Source of the DNA: Streptomyces apricus
Lineage (GTDB): Bacteria; Actinomycetota; Actinomycetes; Streptomycetales; Streptomycetaceae
Assembly (NCBI RefSeq): GCF_008369065.1
Contig: NZ_VDFC01000046.1
Span: 1,159,485-1,203,834, forward strand
Length of the DNA stretch: 44,350 nt
Direction: 5' to 3'
The translations under genes and the position numbers were made by a program. Shown in pieces: positions 1 through 7,681 of the stretch (positions within the stretch are counted from its first letter, which is position 1; every line of letters begins with the position of its first letter). Under the pieces are notes generated by a model. That model worked only from the letters and a program-made list of their open reading frames with translations, made no database searches and was not told the origin of the DNA.

Positions 1-96
1 GGTCTCGGTGCTGGTGCCTTCCATGTCTTGACAGTAGAGGGAGGCGGTGACAATTGGGCGGTGCGGTGGCCCTCCGGGCGGCTGCGGGTGGGTCGT

Positions 97-152
97 GGCT
101 GGTCGCGCCGTTCCCCGCGCCCCTGAAAGATTGCGCCGCTCCCCGCGCCCCT
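97..152. repeat. Two copies of the dispersed GCGC-GTTCCCCGCGCCCCT element
   Basis: Two direct, slightly diverged copies of the window-wide repeat (GCGCCGTTCCCCGCGCCCCT ending at 124 and GCGCCGCTCCCCGCGCCCCT ending at 152). They lie just beyond the 3' end of the minus-strand chelatase gene. The rest of positions 1-164 shows no convincing gene. A TTGACA at 28-33 followed by CAATTG at 51-56 resembles a rightward promoter, but no gene starts downstream of it. Confidence 0.75.
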
Positions 153-164
153 TTGGGGCTGCCC

Positions 165-941
165 CTAGAGGAGTGCCAGTTTTCGTGAGGGCTTCTTTAG
201 GGGTGTCAGGGTTTCGTCGTAGCGGTGCAGGGTGAGGTGGGCCATGGCCTGGTGGGCGCCCAGGGGGGCCGCCGCCAGCCAGGGGGCCGCTGCCGCGCAC
301 TCGGTGGAGAAGCGGCCCGGGGCCGTGAAGTAGGAGGCCACGGCGACGCGGTGGCGGCCCCGGGCGGCAAGGGCGCGTACGGCCTGCGGGACCGTGGGCG
401 CGGCGGCGGAGGCGTACGCGGGGACCACCGGGACGCCGAGGCGCTCCGCGAGCATCGCGGCGGTACGGCGGGTGTCGACGGCCGCGTCGGGGTCGCGCGA
501 GCCGGCCGCGGCCAGCACCACCGCGCTCTCCCGGCGCCGCGCCGCGTCCGGGGTGCGCCAGCCGGCCTCCACCAGCCGAGCGTGCAGCGTCTCGACGAGC
601 AGCGGGTGCGGGCCGAGCGGCGCGGCGATCCGGGTGCGCGCGGGCGAGGCGGCCGCGGCCTCCGGGATGTCCTGCTTGACGTGGTAGCCGCGGCTCAGCA
701 GCAGCGGTACGAGGACCGCGTCACCGGTGCCGAGGGCGGCGAGCGCGTCGGGCAGCAGGGGCTCGTTCAGCTCGATGTGCCCGAGGTGCACGGGCAGGCC
801 GGGGCGCAGCGCGCGGATCCGCTCCATGAGGGCCCTGATGGTGCTCAGGGCCCGCGGGTCGCGGCTGCCGTGCCCCACCAGGACCAGTGCGGGCGGGGTG
901 GCGGGCCGGCTGCTGGTGCGGTTCGTGCGGTACGCCGTCAT
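165..941 (-). CDS. Sirohydrochlorin chelatase, CbiX family
   Basis: A 258-residue protein of the CbiX/SirB type, which inserts a divalent metal (Fe2+ for siroheme, Co2+ for cobalamin) into sirohydrochlorin. The N-terminal half has the LVGHGSRDPRA motif (His24) and GYHVKQDIPEA (His87), the two positions usually assigned to metal binding. The C-terminal half (VVLAAAGSRDPDA onward) is a degenerate second copy of the same fold in which the first His is Ala. The sequence cannot tell Fe from Co specificity. Because the gene sits just before nasA and the siroheme enzyme nirB, iron insertion for siroheme is the natural inference. It is divergent from the DUF218 gene across 179 bp. ATG 941 is the only good start before the conserved core. 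Confidence 0.87.
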   Translation of the reverse strand: MTAYRTNRTSSRPATPPALVLVGHGSRDPRALSTIRALMERIRALRPGLPVHLGHIELNEPLLPDALAALGTGDAVLVPLLLSRGYHVKQDIPEAAAASPARTRIAAPLGPHPLLVETLHARLVEAGWRTPDAARRRESAVVLAAAGSRDPDAAVDTRRTAAMLAERLGVPVVPAYASAAAPTVPQAVRALAARGRHRVAVASYFTAPGRFSTECAAAAPWLAAAPLGAHQAMAHLTLHRYDETLTPLKKPSRKLALL

Positions 942-1120
942 GCCTCAAGGGTGCCTCGCCGAGGTTGCTCTCCCGTTGCGCCGTGGTGACGGGGCTTTTC
1001 CGGGGCTTCACGGCGGGGTGCGGGAGGGTGTGAGGCGCTGGGTGCGCGATCCGTGCGCAGTGAACCGGATCACCGCGGGCGGCGTCTCCCGGGGAGAGGC
1101 CACCCGGGGAGGGACCGTCC

Positions 1121-1840
1121 ATGCGCCGTCCGAGACTGCCGAAGCCGCCGCGGGTGCCGCGGTGGGCGAGACCGCGGCTGCCGCGCACCCGTACCGGGCA
1201 GCGGCGCGCCGTGCAGGCGGTGATGGCCGGGTGCGTGCTCGGGCTGCTCCCGGCGACCTGGATGTACACGGCCCCGGGCGACCGGCTGCGGACTGCGGCG
1301 GACGTGCCGCGCACCGACGTCGCGGTCGTCTTCGGGGCCGGGCTGTGGCAGGGCGAGCCGTCGCCGTACCTCGCGCACCGGCTGGACGCGGCGGCCGAGC
1401 TGTACCGGGCGGGGCGCGTCCGGGTGGTCCTGGTGACCGGCGACAACAGCCGCGAGGACTACGACGAGCCGGACGCCATGCGCACCTACCTCACCGAGCA
1501 CGGGGTGCCGGACGGGCGGATCGTCAGCGACTACGCCGGCTTCGACACCTGGGACTCCTGCGTGCGCGCCAAGAAGATCTTCGGCGTGGACGAGGCCGTG
1601 CTGATCAGCCAGGGCTTTCACATCCGGCGCGCGGTCGCCCTCTGCCAGGAGGCGGGCGTCGAGTCGTACGGGGTCGGCGTGGACGACGTGCACGACGTGA
1701 CCTGGTACTACGGCGGGGCGCGCGAGGTGGTCGCGGCGGGGAAGGCGCTCGTGGACGCGGTCTTCGAGCCCGATCCGACGTTCCTCGGTCCCCGGGAGCC
1801 GGGCGTGGAACGGGCGCTGGCGGGGGCAGCGGGGAGGTAG
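1121..1840 (+). CDS. DUF218 / SanA-ElyC-YdcF family membrane protein
   Basis: A 239-residue protein with a basic N-terminus, one transmembrane segment at about 31-50 and a DUF218 domain at about 58-200. The motifs VAVVFGAGL, VLVTGDNS, DYAGFDTWDSC and VLISQGFHIRRA are the usual conserved blocks. Relatives (E. coli SanA, ElyC, YdcF) are linked to cell-envelope barrier function, but the biochemical activity is not settled. The catalytic part should lie outside the membrane if the N-terminus is inside. Start ATG 1121 is preceded by GGGAGGGA about 8 nt upstream. It is followed by an 18-bp tandem repeat tract and then by the nasA promoter, so it is probably not cotranscribed with nasA. Confidence 0.85.
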   Translation: MRRPRLPKPPRVPRWARPRLPRTRTGQRRAVQAVMAGCVLGLLPATWMYTAPGDRLRTAADVPRTDVAVVFGAGLWQGEPSPYLAHRLDAAAELYRAGRVRVVLVTGDNSREDYDEPDAMRTYLTEHGVPDGRIVSDYAGFDTWDSCVRAKKIFGVDEAVLISQGFHIRRAVALCQEAGVESYGVGVDDVHDVTWYYGGAREVVAAGKALVDAVFEPDPTFLGPREPGVERALAGAAGR

Positions 1841-1843
1841 GCC

Positions 1844-1940
1844 GCGGGAGGACGGAGCTGTGGGAGGACGGAGGCGCGTGGGCGGGCGGAGGCGTGTGAG
1901 CGGGCGGAGGCGCGTGGGAGGACGGAGGCGTGGGCGGGCG
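1844..1940. repeat. 18-bp imperfect tandem repeat, about five copies
   Basis: A tract of 18-bp units of the form GTGGGAGGACGGAGGCGC (1860-1877), then 1878-1895, 1896-1913, a 16-bp copy 1914-1929 and a partial copy, with a degenerate unit before 1860. It fills the gap between the DUF218 stop and the GlnR-like box of nasA. It could encode in-frame repeats if translated, but no start or plausible protein fits, so it is treated as noncoding. Confidence 0.75.
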
Positions 1941-1976
1941 CCCTCACGGCCGGCCGGTCCCCGCGGGGAGGTCCCC

Positions 1977-2037
1977 GTGCCTGCCGCGTAACGGGGTGCG
2001 CGCCGCCGCGTAACACGTGCGCCGCACGCTGGACGGT
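1977..2037 (+). promoter_or_regulatory. nasA promoter: GlnR-like box and leaderless -10 element
   Basis: Four 5-bp sites with an exact 11-bp period: GTGCC (1977), GTAAC (1988), CGCGC (1999) and GTAAC (2010). The known Streptomyces GlnR box is two GTnAC-n6-GAAAC units with the same period, so this is a plausible but imperfect match; the third site is poor. CACGCT at 2025-2030 fits a weak -10 element (A at position 2, T at 6). It ends 7 nt before the ATG at 2038, so transcription should begin at or next to the start codon. No clear -35 hexamer is seen, as expected of an activator-dependent promoter. The same arrangement occurs upstream of the nir operon. Confidence 0.65.
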
Positions 2038-4173
2038 ATGCAGACCTCCGTGACGCCCACCCACTGCCCGTACTGCGCCCTGCAGTGCGGCATGAACCTG
2101 ACGTCCGTGCCGGACCGCGACGGCGGCGGGACCGGGGTCGAGGTCACGGAGCGCACCGACTTCCCGGTGAACCGCGGCGCCCTGTGCGGCAAGGGGCGCA
2201 CCGCGCCCGCGCTGCTCTCGTCCCGGGTGCGGCTGACCACCCCGCTGGTCCGCACGGACGGCGTACTGCGGCCGGCCGGCTGGGACGAGGCGCTCGACCG
2301 GATCGCCGAGGGGCTGTCCCGTACGCGTACGGAACATGGTCCGGACGCGTGCGGGGTCTTCGGCGGGGGCGGGCTGACCAACGAGAAGGCGTACGCGCTC
2401 GGCAAGTTCGCCCGGGTCGTGCTCGGCACCTCGCAGATCGACTACAACGGCCGCTTCTGCATGTCGTCCGCGGCGGCCGGGGGCATCAAGGCCTTCGGCC
2501 TGGACCGGGGGCTGCCCTTCCCGCTGGAGGACGTCCCGAAGGCGGGGTGCGTGATCCTCGTCGGTTCCAACCTCGCCGAGACCATGCCGCCCGCGCTCCG
2601 CTACCTCACCGAGCTGCGGGAGAACGGCGGAAAGCTGATCGTCGTCGACCCGCGCCGCACCCGTACCGCCGAACAGGCCGACCTGCACCTGGCGCCCCGC
2701 CCGGGGACGGACCTCGCCCTGGCGCTGGGGCTGCTGCACCTGGTGGTGGCGGAGGGGCGGACGGACGAGGCGTACATCCGGGAGCGCACGAGCGGCTGGG
2801 AGGAGGCGCGGGCCGCGGCGATGGCGCACTGGCCGGAGTACGTGGAGCGGATCACGGGGGTGTCCGTTCCCCAACTGCGGGAGACGGTGCGGATGTTCTG
2901 CGAGCCGGAGGCCACGATGGTGCTCACCGCGCGCGGGCCCGAGCAGCAGTCCAAGGGGACGGACACGGTGGGCGCGTGGATCAACCTGTGCCTGGCGACC
3001 GGGCGTCCGGGGCGGCCCTTCTCCGGGTACGGGTGCCTCACCGGGCAGGGCAACGGGCAGGGCGGGCGCGAACACGGCCAGAAGGCCGACCAGTTGCCCG
3101 GGTACCGCAAGCTGGACGACCCGGCGGCGCGGCGGCACGTGGCCGAGGTGTGGGGCGTCGACCCCGACACGCTGCCGGGGCCCGGCCGCAGCGCGTACGA
3201 GCTGCTGGACGCCCTGGGCACGGACATCCGCGCGCTGCTGCTGATGGCGTCGAACCCGGTGGTGTCCGCGCCCCGGGCCGCCCACGTCGAGGAGCGGCTG
3301 CGCTCTCTCGACTTCCTGGCCGTGGCCGACGTGGTGCTGTCCGAGACGGCGGAGCTCGCCGACGTCGTCCTGCCGGTCACCCAGTGGGCGGAGGAGACGG
3401 GCACGACGACTAGCCTGGAGGGCAGGGTCCTGCTGCGCCGGCAGGCGCTCACACCGCCGGAGGGCATCCGCAGCGACCTGCACGTGCTGCGGGAACTGGC
3501 GGACCGGCTGGGCGTGGAGAAGGGCTTCCCCACGGACCCGGAGGAGGTCTTCGAGGAGCTGCGCCGGGCGAGCGCGGGCGGTCCTGCCGACTACTCGGGC
3601 ATCACGTACCGGCGCCTGGCGGAGGAGGACGGGGTGTTCTGGCCGTGCCCGTCGGACGGCTCCGCGGGTCCTGCGGGTTCCGCCGGTGAAGGGGGCGAAG
3701 GTGCCGTGGTCCACCCCGGCACCCCCCGCCTGTTCCTCGACCGGTTCGCCACCGCCGACGGGCGGGCCCGGTTCGTGGCCGTGCACCACCGGCCGCTGGC
3801 GGAGGAGCCCGACGCCGAGTACCCCGTGCTGCTGACCACGGGCCGGGTGGTCTCCCAGTACCAGTCCGGCGCCCAGACCCGTCGCGTCGACGAGCTGAAC
3901 GCCGCCGCGCCCGGCCCGTTCGTGGAGCTGCATCCCCGGCTGGCCGAGCGGCTGGGGGCGGTGGAGGGGGAACCCCTGGCGGTCGTGTCCCGGCGGGGGC
4001 GAGCGGTGGCACCGGCCCGGATCACCACCGCGATCCGGCCCGACACGGTGTTCATGCCGTTCCACTGGCCGGGCGAGGGCCGCGCCAACACCCTGACCAA
4101 CCCGGCACTCGACCCGACATCACGGATGCCGGAGTTCAAGGCGTGCGCGGTGCGGGTGGAACGGGTGGGCTGA
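2038..4173 (+). CDS. nasA: Assimilatory nitrate reductase, molybdopterin oxidoreductase catalytic subunit
   Basis: A 711-residue enzyme of the Mo-bis-MGD family reducing nitrate to nitrite in the cytoplasm. The N-terminal 4Fe-4S site is Cys10-x2-Cys13-x3-Cys17 plus Cys50 (LCGKG). Then come the molybdopterin domains (GVFGGGGLTNEKAYALGK, FCMSSAAAGG, VILVGSNLAETMPP, GCLTGQGNGQGGREHGQK) and a C-terminal MGD-binding domain (LLTTGRVVSQYQSGAQTRR to FMPFHWPGEGRANTLTNPALDP). No Tat signal is present, which argues against a periplasmic Nap/formate dehydrogenase role. The NarB/NasA-type GQGNGQGGREHGQK block fits nitrate reductases. ATG 2038 is chosen over the in-frame GTG 2017 because the -10 element lies between them. 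The electron donor is probably the FAD protein at 8710. A C-terminal BFD-like domain is absent. Confidence 0.9.
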   Translation: MQTSVTPTHCPYCALQCGMNLTSVPDRDGGGTGVEVTERTDFPVNRGALCGKGRTAPALLSSRVRLTTPLVRTDGVLRPAGWDEALDRIAEGLSRTRTEHGPDACGVFGGGGLTNEKAYALGKFARVVLGTSQIDYNGRFCMSSAAAGGIKAFGLDRGLPFPLEDVPKAGCVILVGSNLAETMPPALRYLTELRENGGKLIVVDPRRTRTAEQADLHLAPRPGTDLALALGLLHLVVAEGRTDEAYIRERTSGWEEARAAAMAHWPEYVERITGVSVPQLRETVRMFCEPEATMVLTARGPEQQSKGTDTVGAWINLCLATGRPGRPFSGYGCLTGQGNGQGGREHGQKADQLPGYRKLDDPAARRHVAEVWGVDPDTLPGPGRSAYELLDALGTDIRALLLMASNPVVSAPRAAHVEERLRSLDFLAVADVVLSETAELADVVLPVTQWAEETGTTTSLEGRVLLRRQALTPPEGIRSDLHVLRELADRLGVEKGFPTDPEEVFEELRRASAGGPADYSGITYRRLAEEDGVFWPCPSDGSAGPAGSAGEGGEGAVVHPGTPRLFLDRFATADGRARFVAVHHRPLAEEPDAEYPVLLTTGRVVSQYQSGAQTRRVDELNAAAPGPFVELHPRLAERLGAVEGEPLAVVSRRGRAVAPARITTAIRPDTVFMPFHWPGEGRANTLTNPALDPTSRMPEFKACAVRVERVG

Positions 4174-4207
4174 GCCCGGCGGAACACCGCGGGTGCGTCC
4201 TGGTTGA

Positions 4208-4327
4208 GCGCGCAGTTCCCCGCGCCCCTGGCGGGGCGCGAAAAGTCGTGGTGGTTCGGCACCTTTCCCGGTTAGGCTCCGCCGGTCCCCGCCCCTTCAG
4301 GGGCGCGGGGAACTGCGCGACCAGCCA
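4208..4327. repeat. Inverted pair of the dispersed GCGCAGTTCCCCGCGCCCCT element
   Basis: The left arm, GCGCAGTTCCCCGCGCCCCT, starts near 4209. The right arm, AGGGGCGCGGGGAACTGCGC followed by GACCAGCC, runs 4299-4327. About 70 nt separate the arms. The pair is just after the nasA stop and before the next co-directional gene, consistent with a terminator for nasA. Confidence 0.75.
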
Positions 4328-4383
4328 CGACGTGCCCGCACCCGACTCGCATTCGCCGTCGCCGTCCCAGCCCACGGAGCCCC

Positions 4384-5271
4384 ATGCATCCCGACGAGCT
4401 CGACATCGACGAACTCCTCGTGGAGCGGCTCCTCGCGGAGCAGTTCCCCGCCTGGGCCGGACTGCCGGTGAAGCGCGTGGTGTCGGCCGGGACCGACAAC
4501 GCCATGTACCGGCTCGGCGACGACATGGTCGTACGGCTGCCGCGGCTGCCCGGCGGAGCGGGCCAGGTCGCGAAGGAGCAGCACTGGCTGCCCCGGCTCG
4601 CACCGCACCTCCCGCTGGCCGTCCCCGTCCCGCTCGTCGAGGGGGCGCCCGGGCAGGGGTACCCGCTGCCATGGGGCGTCTTCCGCTGGCTGGACGGCGA
4701 GAACGTCCACGACGCCCCGTTCACCGACGGGACCGCACGCGCGGAGGCGGCCCTCGCGCTGGGCCGGTTCGTCGCGGCGCTGCGCGCGGTCGACGCCGTC
4801 GGCGGACCGCCGTCCTGGCGCGGCGGCCCGCTCACCGACGACGACCACGTCCGCGCGGCGATCCGCGGCCTGGGCGCGGACGGCACGCTGGACGCGGCCC
4901 GTGCGAGCGCCGCCTGGGAGGACGCCCTGCGGGTCCCCCCGTGGGCCGGCGCCCCCGTGTGGCTGCACGGCGACCTCCTGCCCGGCAACCTGCTGGCCCG
5001 GGAGGGACGGCTCGGCGCGGTCATCGACTTCGGCGGACTCGGCACAGGCGACCCGGCGGCCGACGTGCTCGCCGCCTGGGCCGTCTTCACCGCCGGCACC
5101 CGGCAGCTGTTCCGCGAGGCCGCCGGGGTCGACGACGCGACCTGGGCCCGCGGCCGCGGCTGGGCCCTGTACTTCGGGCTCACGGCGGAGCACCACTACC
5201 GGGTCACCAACCCCGTCCTCGCGGCGGTGGCGCACCGGACGGTCGCGGAGGCCCTCGCCGACACCGAATAA
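4384..5271 (+). CDS. Aminoglycoside phosphotransferase (APH)-fold small-molecule kinase
   Basis: A 295-residue protein with the APH/choline kinase fold. The N-lobe is at about 20-100 (VSAGTDNAMYRLGDDMVVRLPR, with the ATP-binding region), the catalytic loop WLHGDLLPGNLL at about 192-203, and the metal-binding VIDFGGLGTGDPAADVLAAW at about 213-232. The HGD-x4-N and DFG/DxxxGDP motifs are intact, so it should be an active phosphotransferase. The substrate cannot be read from sequence. Such chromosomal Streptomyces APH-like genes are often annotated as aminoglycoside kinases without evidence of resistance. The start ATG has GGAG 4-5 nt upstream. It stands alone after a terminator-like repeat and converges on the flavin reductase gene with a 21-bp gap. 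Confidence 0.85.
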   Translation: MHPDELDIDELLVERLLAEQFPAWAGLPVKRVVSAGTDNAMYRLGDDMVVRLPRLPGGAGQVAKEQHWLPRLAPHLPLAVPVPLVEGAPGQGYPLPWGVFRWLDGENVHDAPFTDGTARAEAALALGRFVAALRAVDAVGGPPSWRGGPLTDDDHVRAAIRGLGADGTLDAARASAAWEDALRVPPWAGAPVWLHGDLLPGNLLAREGRLGAVIDFGGLGTGDPAADVLAAWAVFTAGTRQLFREAAGVDDATWARGRGWALYFGLTAEHHYRVTNPVLAAVAHRTVAEALADTE

Positions 5272-5292
5272 CCGAATAAAGGGCCGCCGACC

Positions 5293-5922
5293 TCAACTAC
5301 CGTACGGGCGCGCCTCCTTGGCCGTCCGCAGCGCCGACGCCCACCACGCCAGCTGGTCCAGCATCGCCTTCGCCGCCGCGTCCGGGGCCGCCGGGTCCCG
5401 GTGCCGGCCGGCGTCGTCGAAGGACGCGCCCGCGTTGTGGAAGGACACCGTGTCGCGGACGGTGACGGCGTGCAGCTCGGCGAAGACCAGGCGCAGCTGC
5501 TCCACCGCGCGCAGACCGCCCGAGACCCCGCCGTACGAGACGAACGCGACCGGCTTGGCGCGCCACTCCTCGTAGTGCCAGTCGATGAGGGCCTTGAGCG
5601 AGGCGGGGAACGAGTGGTTGTACTCGGGGGTCAGCACGACGAAGGCGTCCGCCGCGGCGAGCCCGGGCGTGACCTTCGCCAGTTCGGCGGCCACCTCCGG
5701 GGACGGGGAGGAGGACAGGGCCGTCGGCAGCCCCGCGTCGGCCGTGTCGACGACTTCGGCCACCAGGTCGTCGCGGTCGCGGAACCGGCCGAGCAGCCAG
5801 TCCGCGACGACGGGACCGAAGCGGCCCTCCCGGTTGCTGCCGAGGATGACGGCGACCTTGAGGGGCCCGGCGAGGGACGGGGACACGGGAGAAGGGGCGG
5901 GAACTTCGGTGGTGGGGTTCAT
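5293..5922 (-). CDS. NADPH-dependent FMN reductase family protein, SoxR-controlled
   Basis: A 209-residue flavodoxin-like reductase. It has the FMN phosphate-binding VAVILGSNREGRFGPVVADWLL at the N-terminus, VLTPEYNHSFPASLKALIDW in the middle and VSYGGVSGGLRAVEQLR later, as in NAD(P)H:FMN/quinone reductases of the YieF/ChrR type. It should use NAD(P)H to reduce FMN, quinones or related redox-active compounds in the cytosol. An in-frame GTG at 5937 lies on top of the -10 element, so ATG 5922 is the better start and the mRNA is likely leaderless. The SoxR box in its promoter fits a response to redox-cycling compounds. I recall SCO2478 of S. coelicolor, a member of the SoxR regulon, as being this type of reductase. 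Confidence 0.9.
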   Translation of the reverse strand: MNPTTEVPAPSPVSPSLAGPLKVAVILGSNREGRFGPVVADWLLGRFRDRDDLVAEVVDTADAGLPTALSSSPSPEVAAELAKVTPGLAAADAFVVLTPEYNHSFPASLKALIDWHYEEWRAKPVAFVSYGGVSGGLRAVEQLRLVFAELHAVTVRDTVSFHNAGASFDDAGRHRDPAAPDAAAKAMLDQLAWWASALRTAKEARPYGS

Positions 5923-5960
5923 GGGAGCGAGCCTCACACCTCAAGCAAACTTGAGGTCAA
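5923..5960 (-). promoter_or_regulatory. SoxR-box promoter of the flavin reductase gene
   Basis: CCTCAAGCAAACTTGAGG at 5939-5956 is a perfect 7-bp inverted repeat with a 4-bp centre. It matches the SoxR operator consensus (CCTCAAGTTAACTTGAGG) outside the centre. On the minus strand it lies between TTGACC (-35, 5960-5955) and GAGGCT (-10, 5935-5930), with a 19-bp spacer, the over-long spacing that MerR-family activators correct. The -10 ends 7 nt before ATG 5922. No soxR gene is in the window, so the regulator acts from elsewhere. Confidence 0.88.
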
Positions 5961-6060
5961 GCCGGAGCAGGTCCGGGGCGAGTCCGGCGGGCTCCGGTCA
6001 CCCGTTCACACGTGCCGCCCGCCGCCGCCTGTTCTTTCCGCCCGTACGCCATCGGCACGG

Positions 6061-6084
6061 CGGTGACCTGGCGAAACGTCACCG
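6061..6084. promoter_or_regulatory. Inverted repeat, possible operator
   Basis: CGGTGAC (6061-6067) and GTCACCG (6078-6084) form a perfect 7-bp inverted repeat with a 10-bp spacer. It is in the 327-bp gap between the SoxR promoter and the secreted-protein gene. The size and symmetry suit a dimeric regulator, but the regulator and target are unknown. Nothing else in this gap looks like a gene. Confidence 0.4.
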
Positions 6085-6249
6085 ATCGCGGGGCGAGGGC
6101 CGGCCGCCCGGCGCCCGTTCGCCGTACTTCTGACGTGACATCAGGAGGCGTACGTCCCCGACTGCCACTTACCTCGGTAGGGCAGGGCGTGACCGACGCA
6201 GCGGCGCACGAGGGTCGCGGGTCGCGCCCCCTCGACAGGAGCAAGCACG

Positions 6250-6888
6250 ATGCGCACAGCCCGTCTGCTGACCGGTACCGCGCTCGCCGTCGCCGCGGCG
6301 GGCCTCTGCTCGGCCCCCGCCCACGGGGCGCACGCAGCGGCCGGTGCGGGGTCCATCGAGCTGTACCCGGCCACCGTCGTGCCCGGCGACGAGGTCACGG
6401 TGAACTCGGCGGCGTGCGGGGCGGACGACGCGGTGTCGGGGGACGCCGGCGCCGTCGGCGCGGGCAGGTTCACGCTCATCCCCAGCGCGCACGAGGGCGA
6501 CGCGGTCGGCCACTTCGAGGTGCCGCCGTCCGCGCAGCCGGGCACGTACGAGATCGTGGCGCGCTGTTCGAGCGGTCCGCGAATGACGGCGGACCTGGTG
6601 GTCACGCTCACCTCCACCCGGGAGAGCGCTCCGCAGGAGAGCAGTCCGCAGCGGGCCGACCCCCGGACCGATCCCCGGACCGACCCGAGGGCCGATGCGC
6701 AGACAGATCCGCGGACCGAGGGCCGGACCGATCCGTGGGTCGGCCCGCGGGGGAGCGTGAAGACGGGGGTCGGCGGCGCACTCGGCCCCGACCCCGTGCA
6801 GACCGCGGCGGGAGTGGCGGCCCTGGCCGTCGCCGCCGCGGGCGGTACCTGGCTCCTGCATCGCCGCGCGAGAGGCGACGGGATCTGA
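6250..6888 (+). CDS. Secreted, C-terminally anchored protein with a DPRT-repeat stalk
   Basis: A 212-residue protein of unknown function. It has a signal peptide at about 1-30 (basic start, AAAGLCSAPAHGAHA), a beta-rich domain at about 34-122 with two Cys (56 and 106) that could form a disulfide, and a charged repetitive stalk at about 136-168 made of DPRT-like tetrapeptides (12-bp DNA repeat). A hydrophobic segment follows at about 184-203, ending in HRRARGDGI. That C-terminal layout resembles a sortase sorting signal, but there is no LPxTG; the nearest candidate is LGPDP at 179-183. AGGAG lies about 9 nt before the ATG. The class F sortase gene follows 139 bp downstream, and the pairing suggests the two work together at the cell surface. 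The protein family is not recognised beyond this. Confidence 0.8.
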   Translation: MRTARLLTGTALAVAAAGLCSAPAHGAHAAAGAGSIELYPATVVPGDEVTVNSAACGADDAVSGDAGAVGAGRFTLIPSAHEGDAVGHFEVPPSAQPGTYEIVARCSSGPRMTADLVVTLTSTRESAPQESSPQRADPRTDPRTDPRADAQTDPRTEGRTDPWVGPRGSVKTGVGGALGPDPVQTAAGVAALAVAAAGGTWLLHRRARGDGI

Positions 6889-7027
6889 CGGACACCCTCC
6901 GCTGTCCACCGGTACCGCCGTCCCCGCCCCCTCCCGGCCCGACGCCCCTCGCGGCCCGGAGGGGGACGCGGGACACCCGTACACACCCCGTCCACGGGTT
7001 TCCCAGTCGCCGAGAGAGGGGGCCGAC

Positions 7028-7672
7028 GTGCGCCGGTTCGGCAATGTCTCCATAGCCGCCGTCACCTTCGTCGCACTGCTGTGCGGGGCCTGGCTGCTGC
7101 ACCGGGGTACCGGGACGCAGGCGCCGCCCCAGCCGTCGCCCGCGCAGGCCCGGGCGGGCGGCCACGTGGACCGGCCCGCCGCCGCGGCGCTGCCGCGCTC
7201 GGCGCCCGCCCGCGTCCGCATCCCCTCGATCCGGGTGGACGCCCCCCTCATGGGCCTCGGCCTCACCCCGCAAGGCAGCCTCGACGTACCGCCCGCCGCC
7301 AGGAAGAACCTCGCCGGCTGGTACGCGGCCGGTACCGCGCCCGGCGAGCGGGGCACCGCGATCGTCGCCGGCCACGTCGACAACGCCGAGGGCCCCGCCG
7401 TCTTCTTCCACCTCGGCGCCCTGAAGAGGGGCAGCACCGTCGAGGTCGGGCGCCGGGACGGCAGCGTCGCGCTCTTCTCGGTGGACGCGGTGGAGGTGTA
7501 CGACGCCCGCGACTTCCCGGACGAGAAGGTGTACGGGGCGGCGGCACGCCCGGAGCTGCGCGTGATCACCTGCGGGGGCCGCTGGTCGGCGGGCACCGGC
7601 TACCAGGGCAACGTGGTCGTCTTCGCCCACCTCACGGGCAGCCGCCCGGCGACCGGGGCCGCCGGGGAGTGA
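7028..7672 (+). CDS. Class F sortase
   Basis: A 214-residue transpeptidase anchored by an N-terminal membrane segment (about 7-25), with a linker and a sortase domain from about 62. The domain has VRIPSIRVDAPLMGLGL, AIVAGHVDN (catalytic His116), FFHLGALKRGSTVEV and VITCGGRW (catalytic Cys182). The TCGG form and short length fit class F, common in actinobacteria. It should cut a sorting signal on a secreted protein and transfer it to an amine acceptor outside the membrane. The secreted neighbour at 6250 is the obvious candidate substrate, though it lacks a classical motif. The start is GTG 7028 with GAGAGGGGG upstream. It converges on the TSUP gene, only 9 bp away. Confidence 0.9.
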   Translation: MRRFGNVSIAAVTFVALLCGAWLLHRGTGTQAPPQPSPAQARAGGHVDRPAAAALPRSAPARVRIPSIRVDAPLMGLGLTPQGSLDVPPAARKNLAGWYAAGTAPGERGTAIVAGHVDNAEGPAVFFHLGALKRGSTVEVGRRDGSVALFSVDAVEVYDARDFPDEKVYGAAARPELRVITCGGRWSAGTGYQGNVVVFAHLTGSRPATGAAGE

Positions 7673-7681
7673 CCGTCCCCC

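Noticed and set aside
47..235. Short plus-strand frame at the left end
   Set aside because: It runs through the dispersed repeats and into the opposite-strand chelatase gene, and has no plausible protein features.
1708..4065. Long minus-strand reading frame (785 codons) opposite nasA
   Set aside because: It is the antisense shadow of a conserved gene in GC-rich DNA; the translation is Arg/Gly/Pro-rich and has no domain.
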